Assembly (NCBI RefSeq): GCF_029582805.1
Contig: NZ_JAKKUT010000001.1
Coordinates: forward strand, 124,001 to 188,000
Reading direction: 5' to 3'
Length of the DNA stretch: 64,000 nucleotides
From: Candidatus Synechococcus calcipolaris G9
Lineage (GTDB): Bacteria > Cyanobacteriota > Cyanobacteriia > Thermosynechococcales > Thermosynechococcaceae
The stretch's first letter is position 1. Every line of letters starts with the position of its first letter. Positions 27,302 to 38,425 of this stretch are shown piece after piece. Under the pieces are notes generated by a model. That model saw only the letters and a list, made by a program, of their open reading frames with translations, was not told the origin of the DNA and did no database searches. The position numbers and the translations under genes were made by a program.

Positions 27302-27515
27302 AGAAAATTAACCTGAAACTGCGGGATTGTATACATTCAGTCGATTATTTTATTCTCGCAGATCAATGGTGGCAGATCAAAAACCGCCCAACTGACTGCC
27401 GCAGGGTTCGTAAAAGGCTCGTTTTCGGAAAATTGCATAGGCAAGTGGCCATCGGCTCAAAAATCGTTAAGATTAGTAAACAATATCCGCCTTTTTATTT
27501 TGTATCTATATAAAT

Positions 27516-30482
27516 ATGCACCCTTCCGTTGCCCCAACCCTTTCCATTCCCAGCCCTCTTGAGATGAATGGTTCTCATCCAAGTCATACACTGGCTCATT
27601 TTAGCGATCGCCACATTGGCCCCAATGCCCAAGACATTGCCGAGATGCTAGAGGCCTTGGGTGCAACCGATTTAGAGACCTTCACCGATCAGGTGATTCC
27701 GGCGGCAATTCGCAGTGCCGATTCCCTGGCCCTATCAACGGCCAAGAGCGAAACCGAAGCCCTTGAAACATTACGGGCGATCGCCAGCAAAAACCAAGTG
27801 TGGCGTAGTTTTATCGGCATGGGCTATGCCAACTCTATTACGCCGGCGGTGATTCAACGCAATATTCTCGAAAATCCCGGCTGGTATACCCAATACACCC
27901 CCTACCAAGCGGAAATTGCCCAGGGTCGTTTAGAAGCACTCTTAAATTTCCAAACCCTTGTCTGTGAGTTGACGGGCCTGGACATTGCCAATGCCTCCCT
28001 ATTGGATGAGGCCACCGCAGCGGCGGAAGCCATGACCATGAGCCTCAATCTCTGTAAAAATTCCCAGGCAAATTGTTTTTTAGTGGCCGCCAATTGTCAT
28101 CCCCAAACCCTAGGGGTGCTGCGTACCCGGGCTAATCCCCTCGGCATTGACATCCAGGTGATTGATCCAGAAGATCCACCCACGGAATCCCCCCTGGTCT
28201 TTGGTCTGCTCTTGCAGTATCCGGCCACCGATGGGGCCCTCATTGACCATCGCCATCTGATTGAGTGGGCCCATCAGCAGGGCCTCCTGGTGACCATGGC
28301 CACGGATCTATTAGCCTTGACCCTACTAGCCCCCCCTGGAGAACTGGGGGCAGATATTGCGGTGGGTAGTAGTCAACGGTTGGGGGTTCCCTTGGGTTAT
28401 GGAGGCCCCCATGCGGCCTTTGTTGCCACCCGTGCAGCCTATAAACGGAATTTACCCGGTCGCTTGGTGGGGGTGTCCAAGGATGCCATGGGTCAACGGG
28501 CCCTGCGTTTAGCACTGCAAACCCGGGAGCAACATATTCGCCGGGAAAAGGCTACGAGTAATATCTGTACGGCCCAGGTTCTGCTGGCAGTCATGGCCAG
28601 TATGTACGCGGTATACCACGGTCCCCACGGTCTGCGGGCGATCGCGCAGGGGGTCTATGATCTGACGAACCAATTAGCCCAGGGCTTGGAACAGTTGGGC
28701 TATTCTCTCAAGCACGATCACTTTTTTGATACCCTCTGGGTTTCCCTGGGTACTTTGCCCCTCGATATTCTCAAGGAGCGGGCGGCGATCGCCCAGATTA
28801 ATTTACGCTATGGCGATGGGACGTGGGTGGGCATTAGTTTAGACGAAACCACCACGGAAACGGATATTCGGGATCTGCTGGGATTATTTACCCCCATTGA
28901 GCAACGGGAGTCACAAGACCCCCTAAATTGCCACCCCCTGACAATGACTGCCTCTGGGAATGGTACCGTCCCCAAGCGCATCCCACCCACCCTCACCCGA
29001 ACCAGTCCCTATCTGAACCAACCCGTTTTTAATACCTACCATTCTGAGCACGGTCTCCTGCGCTATATCCACCGTCTCCAGGCTAAGGATCTATCCCTAA
29101 CCACTTCGATGATTCCGCTGGGATCCTGCACGATGAAGCTGAATGCTACGGCAGAAATGATCCCCGTCAGTTGGCCCGAGTTCAGCCAAATTCACCCCTT
29201 TGCCCCCCTGGATCAGGCCCAAGGCTATCAAACGCTGTTTCACTCCCTGGAGGGAATGCTGGCGGAAATTACCGGGTTTGCCGGGGTCTCTCTCCAGCCC
29301 AATGCTGGTTCCCAGGGGGAGTATGCCGGCCTGTTAGTCATTCGCCGCTACCACCAGGAACGGGGCGATCGCCAACGCAGCCTTTGTCTAATTCCCACCT
29401 CAGCCCATGGCACCAATCCCGCCAGCGCAGTCATGGCCGGCATGGAGGTTGTCACGGTGAATTGCGATGCCCAGGGCAATATTGATCAAACCGACCTGAA
29501 ACAAAAAGCTGAAGCGGCCGGCGATCGCCTAGCGGCCCTGATGATCACCTATCCCTCGACCCACGGTGTCTTTGAAGCCGGAATCCGGGAGATCTGCCAA
29601 ATCATCCATGATCAGGGTGGTCAAGTCTATATGGATGGGGCAAATATGAATGCCCAGGTGGGATTATGCCGCCCCGGTGAGTTTGGCGCGGATGTGTGTC
29701 ATTTGAATCTCCATAAAACCTTCTGTATTCCCCATGGTGGGGGTGGACCGGGGGTGGGGCCCATTGGCGTGAAGGCCCATTTAGTCCCCTTTTTGCCCAG
29801 TCATCCCCTAGAAGATCACCGCACCAGTATTGGCCCGGTCACGGCGGCCCCCTGGGGCAGTGCCAGTATTTTGCCCATTTCCTGGATGTACATCACGATG
29901 ATGGGAGGCGCGGGGTTACGTCTAGCTACCCAGGTTGCTATTCTCAATGCCAACTATATTGCCCAGCGGTTGCAGCCCTACTACCCTGTCCTATACAAAG
30001 ATCACCAGGGCTTAGTGGCCCATGAATGTATTTTGGATCTACGCCCCCTGAAAAAGACCGCCGGCATTGAGGTGGAAGATGTTGCCAAGCGACTAATGGA
30101 TTATGGTTTCCATGCCCCAACGATTTCCTGGCCCGTAGCGGGAACAATGATGATTGAACCGACGGAAAGTGAAACCAAGGCGGAGTTGGATCGCTTCTGT
30201 GAGGCGATGATTTCCATTCGGGCTGAAATTGCCGCCATTGAAAATGGTACGAGCGATCGCCGGGATAATCCCCTCAAGCAGGCCCCCCATCCAGCCCTAG
30301 CCGTCACTGCGGATCATTGGCCCCATAGCTATCCCCGTTCCATAGCGGCCTATCCCAGTCAATCAACTCAGGATTTTAAGTTTTGGCCCGCCGTTGCCCG
30401 GATTGATAATGCCCATGGCGATCGCAATTTAGTCTGTACCTGCTTACCGGTAGAAGCCTACAGCGAACAGTCAACAACTTAA
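27516..30482 (+). CDS. gcvP: Glycine dehydrogenase (decarboxylating), P-protein
   Basis: 988-residue single-chain P-protein of the glycine cleavage system, needed for photorespiration in cyanobacteria. Both halves are present, with the PLP-binding Lys near residue 735 in [30 protein letters not shown] and [18 protein letters not shown] are also typical. No gcvT or gcvH adjoins it, normal for cyanobacteria. The N-terminal ~25 residues before [14 protein letters not shown] are extra and may mean the real start is the internal ATG (MNGSHPS). The 200-bp leader shows no glycine riboswitch consensus. Confidence 0.95.
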   Translation: MHPSVAPTLSIPSPLEMNGSHPSHTLAHFSDRHIGPNAQDIAEMLEALGATDLETFTDQVIPAAIRSADSLALSTAKSETEALETLRAIASKNQVWRSFIGMGYANSITPAVIQRNILENPGWYTQYTPYQAEIAQGRLEALLNFQTLVCELTGLDIANASLLDEATAAAEAMTMSLNLCKNSQANCFLVAANCHPQTLGVLRTRANPLGIDIQVIDPEDPPTESPLVFGLLLQYPATDGALIDHRHLIEWAHQQGLLVTMATDLLALTLLAPPGELGADIAVGSSQRLGVPLGYGGPHAAFVATRAAYKRNLPGRLVGVSKDAMGQRALRLALQTREQHIRREKATSNICTAQVLLAVMASMYAVYHGPHGLRAIAQGVYDLTNQLAQGLEQLGYSLKHDHFFDTLWVSLGTLPLDILKERAAIAQINLRYGDGTWVGISLDETTTETDIRDLLGLFTPIEQRESQDPLNCHPLTMTASGNGTVPKRIPPTLTRTSPYLNQPVFNTYHSEHGLLRYIHRLQAKDLSLTTSMIPLGSCTMKLNATAEMIPVSWPEFSQIHPFAPLDQAQGYQTLFHSLEGMLAEITGFAGVSLQPNAGSQGEYAGLLVIRRYHQERGDRQRSLCLIPTSAHGTNPASAVMAGMEVVTVNCDAQGNIDQTDLKQKAEAAGDRLAALMITYPSTHGVFEAGIREICQIIHDQGGQVYMDGANMNAQVGLCRPGEFGADVCHLNLHKTFCIPHGGGGPGVGPIGVKAHLVPFLPSHPLEDHRTSIGPVTAAPWGSASILPISWMYITMMGGAGLRLATQVAILNANYIAQRLQPYYPVLYKDHQGLVAHECILDLRPLKKTAGIEVEDVAKRLMDYGFHAPTISWPVAGTMMIEPTESETKAELDRFCEAMISIRAEIAAIENGTSDRRDNPLKQAPHPALAVTADHWPHSYPRSIAAYPSQSTQDFKFWPAVARIDNAHGDRNLVCTCLPVEAYSEQSTT

Positions 30483-30564
30483 TGGCTATAAATTCTCAGG
30501 TCACTCACTCCCTAAGCCTCCCTTCTTGGTAGGATGATCACCAGTCCTTACCACCTGTCCCACC

Positions 30565-31836
30565 GTGATCGATATCAAGCTACTCCGTGATGATCCAGAG
30601 GCCTTTCGCAATCGTCTGGAGCGACGAGGGGACTATGACCTCGAACCCATTTTGGAATTGGATCGCCAACAACGGCAACTTGAACAGGAGCGATCGCAAC
30701 TACAGGCCCGTAGCAATACCATTGGTGGCTTCGTGGGGGCAAAAATCAAATCCGGGGTATCCCCAAAATCCGCCGAGGTTAAGGCACTAAAAGACGAGGC
30801 CAGTGAACTCAAGGGGCGTCTGAGCCAACTGGAACCCCAGGAACGGGAACTCAAGAGCCAGTTAGACCAGTTGCTTCTGACCATTCCCAACTTGCCCAGT
30901 GACACCACACCCATTGGCAAGGATGAGCAGGATAATGTTGAGGTGCGGCGTTGGGGGGATGATCTCATTGCCGGGGGCGATCGCCTACCCCATTGGCAGA
31001 TTGCCGAGAAGTTGGGCATTTTGGATGTGGCTCGATCTGTAAAGGTTGCCCAAAGTCGATTTGTCACCCTAGTGGGGGCCGGTGCTGCCCTAGAGCGGGC
31101 CTTGATTCAATTCATGCTGGATCGCCACACCGCCCAGGGATATATTGAGGTGCTGCCCCCCCTTTTAGTGAATACGGCCGCCCTCACGGGAACGGGTCAA
31201 CTTCCCAAATTTGCGGAAGAAAGTTTTCGCTGTGCGGAGGATGATCTCTGGCTTATTCCCACCGCCGAAGTTCCCGTTACCAATCTTTACCGGGATGAAA
31301 TTATTCCTGGGGAGCAACTGCCCATTTACCACTGTGCCTATACCCCTTGTTTTCGGCGAGAGGCGGGCAGTTATGGACGGGATACCCGTGGTCTCATCCG
31401 TCTGCATCAATTTAGTAAGGTGGAACTGGTGAAATTTGTCCCACCAGAAACCTCAGCCCAAGAACACGAAGCCCTAGTGGCGGATGCAGCAGCTATTTTA
31501 GAGGCCCTGGGTTTGCCCTACCGCGTCATCGAGCTTTGTACCGGCGACTTAGGATTTTCAGCGGCAAAATGTTATGACCTCGAAGTGTGGCTACCAGCCG
31601 CAGGTTGCTATCGGGAAATCTCCAGTTGCTCTAATTTTGGGGATTTTCAAGCCCGTCGAGCCAAGATTCGGACAAAGGAAGCAAAGCAAAAAGGAACCCA
31701 ATTTGTCCACACCTTAAACGGCTCCGCCTTAGCAGTGGGACGAACCATGGCGGCTATTTTGGAAAATTATCAAGAGGAGGGGCGAGTGCGCTTACCAGAG
31801 GTATTACAACCCTACTTGGGCCGGGAATTTCTCTAA
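30565..31836 (+). CDS. serS: Seryl-tRNA synthetase
   Basis: 423 residues from GTG 30565 ([18 protein letters not shown]), the expected N-terminus. The long antiparallel coiled-coil arm that grips the tRNA spans residues ~30-100. Class II motifs follow: [13 protein letters not shown], the motif-2 loop [22 protein letters not shown] region, [19 protein letters not shown] and motif 3 with [12 protein letters not shown]. Complete and normal in length. It lies 80 bp after gcvP on the same strand. Confidence 0.96.
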   Translation: MIDIKLLRDDPEAFRNRLERRGDYDLEPILELDRQQRQLEQERSQLQARSNTIGGFVGAKIKSGVSPKSAEVKALKDEASELKGRLSQLEPQERELKSQLDQLLLTIPNLPSDTTPIGKDEQDNVEVRRWGDDLIAGGDRLPHWQIAEKLGILDVARSVKVAQSRFVTLVGAGAALERALIQFMLDRHTAQGYIEVLPPLLVNTAALTGTGQLPKFAEESFRCAEDDLWLIPTAEVPVTNLYRDEIIPGEQLPIYHCAYTPCFRREAGSYGRDTRGLIRLHQFSKVELVKFVPPETSAQEHEALVADAAAILEALGLPYRVIELCTGDLGFSAAKCYDLEVWLPAAGCYREISSCSNFGDFQARRAKIRTKEAKQKGTQFVHTLNGSALAVGRTMAAILENYQEEGRVRLPEVLQPYLGREFL

Positions 31837-31964
31837 ATCCAAAATAGTACAGATGTTAATGACCTATCCCCCCTAGGTGCATTGCGTCAATCAAATAACC
31901 GGGGTTTACTAGGATCGTTGCTCCGTCAATGGGGTGACAAATAGTAATCATTTTTTGGTGTCCG

Positions 31965-32747
31965 ATGCGCCCCAAATCATTCTTGAGTTCAACCATACCC
32001 CTATTAGCCATCACTGTGGGCCTTGCTGGTTGCCAGGGAACTCCAGAGGGAACCCTAGATATTTTTGTGACTGGGGAAGAACGAATTTCCGAAGGGTTTG
32101 AAACAAAAGATGGCTGGCAACTCCACTTTGATCATGCTTACGTGACCCTGGATAACATAACGACCTACCAGACCAATCCCCCCTTTGAACCGGGGCAGAC
32201 CCTACAAGCGACCACTGAGGTTAAACTTTCTGGCCCAAAAACGGTAGACATGGTTGCCCCTGACCCCGTCCTGATTGAGTCGGTCATGGCTCCCACAGGC
32301 CATTACAATGCCCTGTCCTGGGAGGTAGTTGAACCCACGGCGGGCCCCAGTGCCGGAAGTGCCCTGATGTTGGTGGGAACGGCCCAGCGGCAGGATGAGG
32401 TGGTGAATTTTTCCCTAGGGTTTCCCATGGCTCTGCGTTTTGTCTGTGGGGAATACATTGGCGATGAGCGCAAAGGCCTGGTGAGTACGGAAAATAGGGC
32501 TGATCTGGAAATCACCTTTCATTTTGATCACCTGTTTGGGGATGCAAAGAAGGATAAGGAATTCAATGACGCTGCCCTAGATTTTTCTACCCTGGTGACC
32601 CTCAGTGGCGATCGCCCCCTGGAATTGGATGCCGCCGCGATCGCTGAAAAATTAACTCCTTCCCAGAGGACACAGCTAGACAAGATATTGGCAAGTTTGG
32701 GCCATGTCGGTGAAGGTCATTGCCAAGAGGAGTCCACTAGATTATGA
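31965..32747 (+). CDS. Lipoprotein of unknown function linked to a metal uptake cluster
   Basis: 260 residues with a lipobox (ITVGLAGC, Cys at about residue 23). The mature domain opens GTLDIFVTGEERISEGF, then DGWQLHFDHAYVTLDNITTY, a His-containing beta-rich region; it resembles periplasmic metal-associated beta-sandwich proteins but I cannot name a family. Several His and acidic residues (HFDHAY, FHFDHLFGD) could bind metal. Its TGA overlaps the next ATG (ATGA), and the following genes are NikL-like and CbiM/NikM-like, so a role in nickel or cobalt capture outside the inner membrane is a reasonable inference. Confidence 0.65.
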   Translation: MRPKSFLSSTIPLLAITVGLAGCQGTPEGTLDIFVTGEERISEGFETKDGWQLHFDHAYVTLDNITTYQTNPPFEPGQTLQATTEVKLSGPKTVDMVAPDPVLIESVMAPTGHYNALSWEVVEPTAGPSAGSALMLVGTAQRQDEVVNFSLGFPMALRFVCGEYIGDERKGLVSTENRADLEITFHFDHLFGDAKKDKEFNDAALDFSTLVTLSGDRPLELDAAAIAEKLTPSQRTQLDKILASLGHVGEGHCQEESTRL

Positions 32748-33313
32748 CGATGAACCCTAGATCGGTTGCTTTCCCTTGTTCGTCTAATGCCCTATCCCAG
32801 GGTGTAACTGCCCTAGGGCTGATGCTATTGACCTTTGGCCTTCCCTTGGTTTGGTCGGGCCGGGCTCTCGGCCATGCAGTGGTGCTGAACTACCAACCCA
32901 TTCAAGAAATTGAAATTCAAGCCAGCTATGATTCTGGGGAACCCATGGCCGGTGGTCAGGTCTTGATCTATGCCCCGGATACGCCCACCCAGCCCATAAT
33001 GCAGGGATTGACCGATGATCAGGGCCGGTTTCGCTTTCAACCCGATGGCGATCGCCCTGGCTATTGGCAAGTCCAGGTACGTCAGGCGGGCCATGGTGGT
33101 CGCCTGAATATTTTAGTGGAGTCACCTCAGTCTGACCCAACATCGGAATTGGCTCCAGAATTAACAATAGAACGTTCCCAGGTGGAACAGATGGGACAGC
33201 CAGGAACCTACACACCGTTGCAATTAGGGATTATGGTCGGGGCCGTTTTTTGGGGAAGTTTTGGCACGGCCTGCTTTTTTTGGTCAAAAAAACAATCCTC
33301 AGTCCCCAATTAA
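32744..33313 (+). CDS. NikL-like membrane-anchored periplasmic component
   Basis: 189 residues: an N-terminal hydrophobic segment (GVTALGLMLLTFGLPLVW), a periplasmic carboxypeptidase-regulatory-like beta domain (HAVVLNYQPIQEIEIQASYDSG, DDQGRFRFQPDG) and a C-terminal membrane helix (GIMVGAVFWGSFGTACFFW). This topology is that of NikL/CbiN-type small components of energy-coupling metal transporters. The mature domain begins with His, consistent with a metal ligand after cleavage at GRALG/H. It sits between the lipoprotein (ATGA overlap) and the CbiM/NikM-like gene. Nickel versus cobalt cannot be settled by eye. Confidence 0.65.
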   Translation: MTMNPRSVAFPCSSNALSQGVTALGLMLLTFGLPLVWSGRALGHAVVLNYQPIQEIEIQASYDSGEPMAGGQVLIYAPDTPTQPIMQGLTDDQGRFRFQPDGDRPGYWQVQVRQAGHGGRLNILVESPQSDPTSELAPELTIERSQVEQMGQPGTYTPLQLGIMVGAVFWGSFGTACFFWSKKQSSVPN

Positions 33314-33351
33314 CGCATCTCACATTAAGTAAGAGTTAACGAAAACTAACG

Positions 33352-33996
33352 ATGCATATTCCTGATGGTATTTTGCCCCCTTCGGTTTGTTTAACTGGGT
33401 ATGGTGCCACGGGATTACTCACCTGGGCATCCTTAAAGCAACTTCAGCGACAATATACGGATACCAGTGAACTGGTGCCCCGCACGGCATTTTTGACCGC
33501 AGCATTTTTTGCCGTATCCTTAATCCATATTCCGGTTCCCCCCACCAGTGTCCATCTCATGCTGCCGGGTTTAATGGGGGTATTGTTGGGGTATGCTGCC
33601 ATGCCAGCTATTTTAATTGGTGTCTTTCTTCAGGCAGTGATGTTTGGCCATGGTGGATTAACAACGGTGGGGGTGAATACCTTGATTTTGGGGATACCGG
33701 CCCTAGTTGCCTATCACATCTTTGCCAGTTATCGATGGTTAGGGCGGCATTGGCCCTTTTCGGGGGGGCGATCGCTCTGGGCCTTTTTAGCGGGAGCCAG
33801 TGGCGTGGTGGTGGCGGTTTGTTTATTTAGTGGCTTACTCTTGGGATTTTTGCCCACCCAATTGGATCGGGAAACGGAGCAACTGGCTATTTTTATTCTG
33901 GTGATGGCCCATCTTCCCCTAGTCATTATTGAGGGTGTGATGACGGCGGCGATCGTTAATTTCCTGGGGCGCGTTAAACCAGAGTTACTCTATTAG
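33352..33996 (+). CDS. CbiM/NikM-like energy-coupling factor transporter S component
   Basis: 214 residues beginning MHIPDGILPP. The N-terminal His2 in the mature chain is the hallmark metal ligand of CbiM/NikM. Six or so hydrophobic helices follow, with FAVSLIHIPVPPTSVHLMLPG and VMFGHGGLTTVGVNT, both conserved in the family. Such S components bind Ni2+ or Co2+ and need T (CbiQ) and ATPase (CbiO) partners; neither is in this window, so they must be encoded elsewhere or the protein works alone. I find no cobalamin riboswitch upstream. Confidence 0.85.
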   Translation: MHIPDGILPPSVCLTGYGATGLLTWASLKQLQRQYTDTSELVPRTAFLTAAFFAVSLIHIPVPPTSVHLMLPGLMGVLLGYAAMPAILIGVFLQAVMFGHGGLTTVGVNTLILGIPALVAYHIFASYRWLGRHWPFSGGRSLWAFLAGASGVVVAVCLFSGLLLGFLPTQLDRETEQLAIFILVMAHLPLVIIEGVMTAAIVNFLGRVKPELLY

Positions 33997-34051
33997 TATG
34001 CTAGTGTGCCCTATTGTCCCTAGAATGTCATCTTAACAATGTCGTCCCTAA

Positions 34052-34768
34052 ATGTCCTCTCTTAGAGATTCCCTTCCCTTAATTTGGCCAGCGTTAATTT
34101 TATCTGTAAAAATCACCATTGTAACCAGTGGTTGTCTGCTAGTGATTGGTTTAGGGTTAGGAATCTTTCTAGCAAAAAAACAATTTCCAGGAAAAATTCT
34201 GATCTCCACAGTCTTATCCTTACCCTTGGCGTTACCTCCAGTGATTGTGGGCTATTTTCTCCTACTAGGTTTAGGACGCAGTAGCCCCCTGCAAAGTTGG
34301 TTGGGCATTGATCTACTCTTTACCTGGCAGGCCGCTGCGATCGCCGCAACAGTGGTGGCCTTACCCTTGATGGTGGAATCCACTCGGGCAGCTATTGAAA
34401 ATGTGGATCCGGAACTGGAAATGGCTGCCCGTACCCTAGGCTCTACTGAGATCGGTCTTCTTTGGCAGGTCACCATTCCCCTGGCCTATCGTGGAATTCT
34501 CGCTGGCTTTGGTTTAAGTGTGGCCCGTGGGTTGGGGGAATTTGGAGCAACCTTAATGATTGCCGGAAATATTCCTGGACGAACCCAAACTATGCCCTTA
34601 GCCATTTACCATGCGGTACAAACCCAACAGTATACATTAGCTAACATAATGGTTTTAATTATGACGATCCTTGCTTTTTTAGTGCTTTGGTGGGTACGAT
34701 TTTTAGAATCCCATCATCCCCAAAGCCGAGGGAAAACAACGTCTCATCCCAAACGAGAACATCGCTAA
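34052..34768 (+). CDS. modB: Molybdate ABC transporter permease
   Basis: 238 residues with five or six membrane helices and the ABC permease EAA loop in EMAARTLGSTEIGLLWQVTIP. PLALPPVIVGYFLLLGLGR and GLSVARGLGEFGATLMIAG are typical ModB segments. ModB dimers form the channel for molybdate uptake. In many cyanobacteria ModB is fused to the ATPase ModC; here it is free-standing and no modC is in the window. A basic His-rich tail (HPQSRGKTTSHPKREHR) extends the C-terminus. modA follows 45 bp later with its own ribosome site. Confidence 0.93.
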   Translation: MSSLRDSLPLIWPALILSVKITIVTSGCLLVIGLGLGIFLAKKQFPGKILISTVLSLPLALPPVIVGYFLLLGLGRSSPLQSWLGIDLLFTWQAAAIAATVVALPLMVESTRAAIENVDPELEMAARTLGSTEIGLLWQVTIPLAYRGILAGFGLSVARGLGEFGATLMIAGNIPGRTQTMPLAIYHAVQTQQYTLANIMVLIMTILAFLVLWWVRFLESHHPQSRGKTTSHPKREHR

Positions 34769-34813
34769 CAAAATTAAATTACTAATAAAAATTATTTCCA
34801 GGAGTGTTAAATA

Positions 34814-35602
34814 ATGCGCTTCAAACAATATATCTACTGGTTTTTACTACCACTCATTACGCTGGTTTGGATCGTGGGTTGTACTCGGACACCGCCGATC
34901 GCCTCTACGGAGCTAACAGTCTCCTCGGCGATCGCCCTTACGGAACCCTTAGAAGCTCTCAAACCAATATATCAAGAGAATCATAATCCGATTAATATTA
35001 CCTATAATTTTGGTGCATCAGGGCTTCTCAGGCAACAGATTGAACAGGGTGCCGATGTTGATGTATTTATTTCAGCTTCTCAAAAAGACATGGATGATTT
35101 GGCGAACCAAAACCTGCTGGTGTCGAATACACGGGCGAATATTGTTGAAAACAGAATTGTTTTAGTGATACCCAAAAAAGCTAATTCAATTCGGATCACA
35201 GGGATGGAGGACTTAACGAAGCCTGAGGTGAATAGAGTTGCGATCGGTAACCCGGCTACCGTTCCGATGGGTAGATACTCTGAAGAGATTTTTAAGAATT
35301 TAGATTTGATGGACGCAGTGCAATCCAAACTCATTTTTGGTGAAAATATTCGCCAGGTTTTAAGCTATGTGGAAACAGGCAATGTGGATGCGGGTTTAGT
35401 CTGGGTGACAGATGCCAATACGACGGATCAGGTGACGATCGTGGAATCTATTTCCGAAACCTTGCATTCTCCAGCGATTTATCCAGCGGCGGTGGTAGCT
35501 CAAACATCCCATCTTGAGTCGGCGACTGCCTATGTGCAGTTTCTCCGCAATGAGCAGGCCAAAAAGATATTTACCGAGTATGGTTTTATCCCTATTCCCT
35601 AG
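34814..35602 (+). CDS. modA: Molybdate-binding lipoprotein
   Basis: 262 residues. Lipobox WIVGC places the mature N-terminal Cys near residue 23. The periplasmic binding protein fold shows TVSSAIALTEPLEALKP, ITYNFGASGLLRQQIEQGADVDVF and GNPATVPMGRYSEE, the standard ModA substrate loops. CAGGAGTG gives a good ribosome site before ATG 34814. ModA delivers molybdate (or tungstate) to ModB. Gene order here is modB-modA rather than the common modA-modB. Confidence 0.93.
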   Translation: MRFKQYIYWFLLPLITLVWIVGCTRTPPIASTELTVSSAIALTEPLEALKPIYQENHNPINITYNFGASGLLRQQIEQGADVDVFISASQKDMDDLANQNLLVSNTRANIVENRIVLVIPKKANSIRITGMEDLTKPEVNRVAIGNPATVPMGRYSEEIFKNLDLMDAVQSKLIFGENIRQVLSYVETGNVDAGLVWVTDANTTDQVTIVESISETLHSPAIYPAAVVAQTSHLESATAYVQFLRNEQAKKIFTEYGFIPIP

Positions 35603-35615
35603 AGGGGTTGTCAGG

Positions 35616-36113
35616 ATGAGGTCTAAAAGGAAATGGGTTCTGGCCATGGCCTGGCTCGTGTTAGCAGGTTGCCAGGATTTACAGGGGTTTATGCCACCGC
35701 CGGTAATTGAAGGAGCCGGTATCAATAGCCAACAGGCGGACGAACATCCTTCCCTGAGTGCCGATGGTCGTTACTTAGCCTTTGCTAGCGATCGCCTGCA
35801 AAGTCGGAATATTTATCTCTACGACCTGGAAACACGGCAGTTTCTGCCCCTACCTAACCTGAATCGCCAAAACTCCAGCCAAGATCAGCCCTCCCTAAGT
35901 GCCAATGGCCGGTTTATTGCCTATATTTCAACGGAACGGGGTCGCCCCGATGTCTTTGTCTACGATCGCCAAACCAATCAACCCCAATTAATCAGCCAGG
36001 CGGTTCAAGGGATTACCCGTTTCCCCACCATTAGCGGGGATGGCCGTTTTGTGGCGTACCAGAGTAGTGAACGGGGGCAATGGCATATTGAAATTTTTGA
36101 CCGCGGCCAGTGA
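35616..36113 (+). CDS. TolB-like beta-propeller lipoprotein
   Basis: About 165 residues from ATG 35616; the longer frame from 35514 overlaps modA and lacks homology. Lipobox WLVLAGC follows a short basic N-terminus. The mature part holds three or four TolB/PD40 blades, each with DGRYLAFAS-, NGRFIAYIS- or DGRFVAYQS-type strands (HPSLSADGRY, QPSLSANGRF, FPTISGDGRF). With only ~3 blades it cannot close a full propeller and may pair with another protein. It starts 14 bp after modA; co-transcription is likely but a role in molybdate uptake is not established. Confidence 0.8.
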   Translation: MRSKRKWVLAMAWLVLAGCQDLQGFMPPPVIEGAGINSQQADEHPSLSADGRYLAFASDRLQSRNIYLYDLETRQFLPLPNLNRQNSSQDQPSLSANGRFIAYISTERGRPDVFVYDRQTNQPQLISQAVQGITRFPTISGDGRFVAYQSSERGQWHIEIFDRGQ

Positions 36114-36167
36114 TGAATCTCTAGCATGGGATAACCTGCAAAAACCGTCAGACTAGATCAGACTTAA

Positions 36168-38381
36168 TCAAATCCGATAACGATAGAGCCGCAGGGCATT
36201 ACTCACCACGGAGATGGAACTCAAGGCCATGGCGGCCCCAGCAAAGATTGGGTTGAGGAGCCAACCGGCCAGGGGATAAAACAGGCCCGCTGCCAGGGGG
36301 ATGCCCAGGGTATTGTAGACAAAGGCAAAAAATAGATTCTGACGAATATTGTTCAGGGTGGCCCGGCTCAACCCTAGGGCCGCGACGACACCCCCCAAGT
36401 CTCCGGTCATCAGGGTTAAATCACTGGCGGCGATCGCCACGTCGGTGCCGGTTCCAATGGCAATGCCCACATCTGCCTGGGCCAGGGCCGGGGCATCATT
36501 AATGCCATCCCCGACAAAGGCAACTCGACCATCCCGCTGCAAGTCCTGAATGGTGGCCGCTTTTTCGGCGGGGGTGACTTCGGCAATAACGGTATCAATT
36601 CCGAGGGTCTGGGCGATCGCCTGGGCACTGGTGGCATTATCTCCCGTGAGCATGACAATTTGAATGCCCATGATCTTCAGGGTACGGATCGCAGCGGCGG
36701 CGGAGGGTTTCACCGTATCCGCTAGGGCAAAAAGACCCTGGATCTGCTGATTGCGGGCGATCGCTACCACGGTGTGGCCCTGGGCGGCTAAATCTGCGGC
36801 CCGCGATCGCCAGGATTCAATGGGGATATCTGATTGGGCCAACCAGCGGAGGGTTCCCACCTGAATCCGTTGATCCTGAACCGTCCCCGTGACCCCATGG
36901 CCAGGAATGGCCTGAAACTGCTCTACGGGCGGCCAGGTCTGCTCTTGGTTCTGGGCATAGGTGACAATGGCTTGGGCGAGGGGATGTTCCGATTGTTGCT
37001 CCACACTGGCGGCCAGTCTTAACAGTTCCAATTCCCCTTGGGCCCCCGGCAACTGGGTGAGAAAGGTGGTGACACTGGGGGCCCCTAGGGTTAGGGTTCC
37101 GGTTTTATCAAAGACAATGGTTTGGATAGTTGCTGCATATTCGAGACTGGCGGCGGTTTTCACTAAAATTCCCTGTTTAGCTGCTTGGCCGGTTGCCACC
37201 ATAATCGAGGTGGGGGTGGCTAATCCGAGGGCGCAGGGACAGGCAATGATTAAAACACTGACGCTAGTAGTCATGGCCATGGCCACATTGCCGCTGAAGA
37301 GTAGCCAAGTGATCAAAGTGAGAAGGGCGATCGCCAGAACCACAGGCACAAACCAGGCGGTAATTTGATCACCGATCTGCTGAATGGGGGGCTTTGAGGC
37401 TTGGGCCGACTCCACCAGTTCAATAATTTGGGCTAGAACCGTCTCGCTACCAATGCGAGTCACAACCATGACCACACTGCCCGTTTGATTGAGGGTTGCG
37501 CCAATGACCTCATCCCCGGGCCCCTTATCCACGGGTAAACTTTCACCACTGATCATGGATTCATCAATACTGGTGTGCCCCTGCTCAATTTGGCCATCAA
37601 GGGGAATGGTTTCCCCTGGCTTCACCCGCAGGCGATCGCCCACTTGGATTTGCTCTAGGGGGACAATCTCTTCTCTCTGATCGCGAATCACCCGGGCCGT
37701 CAGCGGTTGCAATGCGATTAACTCCCGCAGGGCCGCCGTGGTGCGTCGTCGGGCCCGGGCCTCTAGCTGTTGCCCCAATAGGACGAGGGTAATCACAATG
37801 GCCGCCACTTCGTAGTAGAGGGGGGGCATGGCCCCGTGGGGATGCTCCCCTTGGTCAGCCCAAAGAGTCATTCCCACAGAAAATAAAAAGGCCGCACTCG
37901 TACCCAGGGCCACCAAGGTATCCATCGTTGCCGTGCGTCGTTTCCAGGCGGCGATCGCCCCGTGGTAAAAACCACTGCCGCCCCAGACCATCACCGGCAA
38001 TGTCAGGGCAAACTGTACCCAAGGCTCCTGGAAAACCATCAGGGACGCTGGTAGGGCAAGGCCCGTCATCATGGGTACGGAACCCACAAAAAGTAAGCTA
38101 CTGGCAACGGCACACACCAGAAATTTAGGGGTAAACACTGGCAGCGGTTGCTCAGAGGAGGATGCCGCTGTGATCTCCGTTGCGCCATAACCCGCCTGAT
38201 CTAAGGCCTGCTGGAGTTGGCGTTGATGGATGAGATCGCCATCATAGGTGACCCGCAATTGGCGATTGGCCAAATTCACCTGGTAGGCCGCCACTCCAGG
38301 GGTTTGCTCCATCACCCGCTCCACGGAACGCACACAACTGGCACAGTGCATTCCCGTTAATTCAAAGGTTACTTGGGCCAT
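36168..38381 (-). CDS. Copper-translocating P-type ATPase (CopA/PacS type)
   Basis: 737 residues. A heavy-metal-associated domain with GMHCASC (Cys13, Cys16) is followed by eight membrane helices. The transmembrane CPC motif ([11 protein letters not shown], near residue 388) marks a Cu+ pump. DKTGTLT (near residue 425), the HP motif in [24 protein letters not shown] and [16 protein letters not shown] are intact. In cyanobacteria two such pumps, CtaA and PacS, import copper and load the thylakoid; which one this is cannot be told here. No copper chaperone or CopR gene adjoins it. Convergent with the TolB-like gene. Confidence 0.93.
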   Translation of the reverse strand: MAQVTFELTGMHCASCVRSVERVMEQTPGVAAYQVNLANRQLRVTYDGDLIHQRQLQQALDQAGYGATEITAASSSEQPLPVFTPKFLVCAVASSLLFVGSVPMMTGLALPASLMVFQEPWVQFALTLPVMVWGGSGFYHGAIAAWKRRTATMDTLVALGTSAAFLFSVGMTLWADQGEHPHGAMPPLYYEVAAIVITLVLLGQQLEARARRRTTAALRELIALQPLTARVIRDQREEIVPLEQIQVGDRLRVKPGETIPLDGQIEQGHTSIDESMISGESLPVDKGPGDEVIGATLNQTGSVVMVVTRIGSETVLAQIIELVESAQASKPPIQQIGDQITAWFVPVVLAIALLTLITWLLFSGNVAMAMTTSVSVLIIACPCALGLATPTSIMVATGQAAKQGILVKTAASLEYAATIQTIVFDKTGTLTLGAPSVTTFLTQLPGAQGELELLRLAASVEQQSEHPLAQAIVTYAQNQEQTWPPVEQFQAIPGHGVTGTVQDQRIQVGTLRWLAQSDIPIESWRSRAADLAAQGHTVVAIARNQQIQGLFALADTVKPSAAAAIRTLKIMGIQIVMLTGDNATSAQAIAQTLGIDTVIAEVTPAEKAATIQDLQRDGRVAFVGDGINDAPALAQADVGIAIGTGTDVAIAASDLTLMTGDLGGVVAALGLSRATLNNIRQNLFFAFVYNTLGIPLAAGLFYPLAGWLLNPIFAGAAMALSSISVVSNALRLYRYRI

Positions 38382-38425
38382 GGCTGCGACGCTTTCCCTT
38401 CAGGTCTGCAACCAGCCTAAAGGGT

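Noticed and set aside
27302-27515. Possible glycine riboswitch before gcvP
   Set aside because: I see neither of the conserved glycine aptamer cores nor tandem aptamer structure in the leader.
31837-31964. Possible cobalamin or NiCo riboswitch before the metal cluster
   Set aside because: No B12 box or G-rich four-way NiCo-like pattern is visible in the 128-bp leader.
35514-35615. N-terminal extension of the TolB-like lipoprotein
   Set aside because: It overlaps modA in another frame and places the lipobox far from the start; ATG 35616 gives a normal signal peptide.
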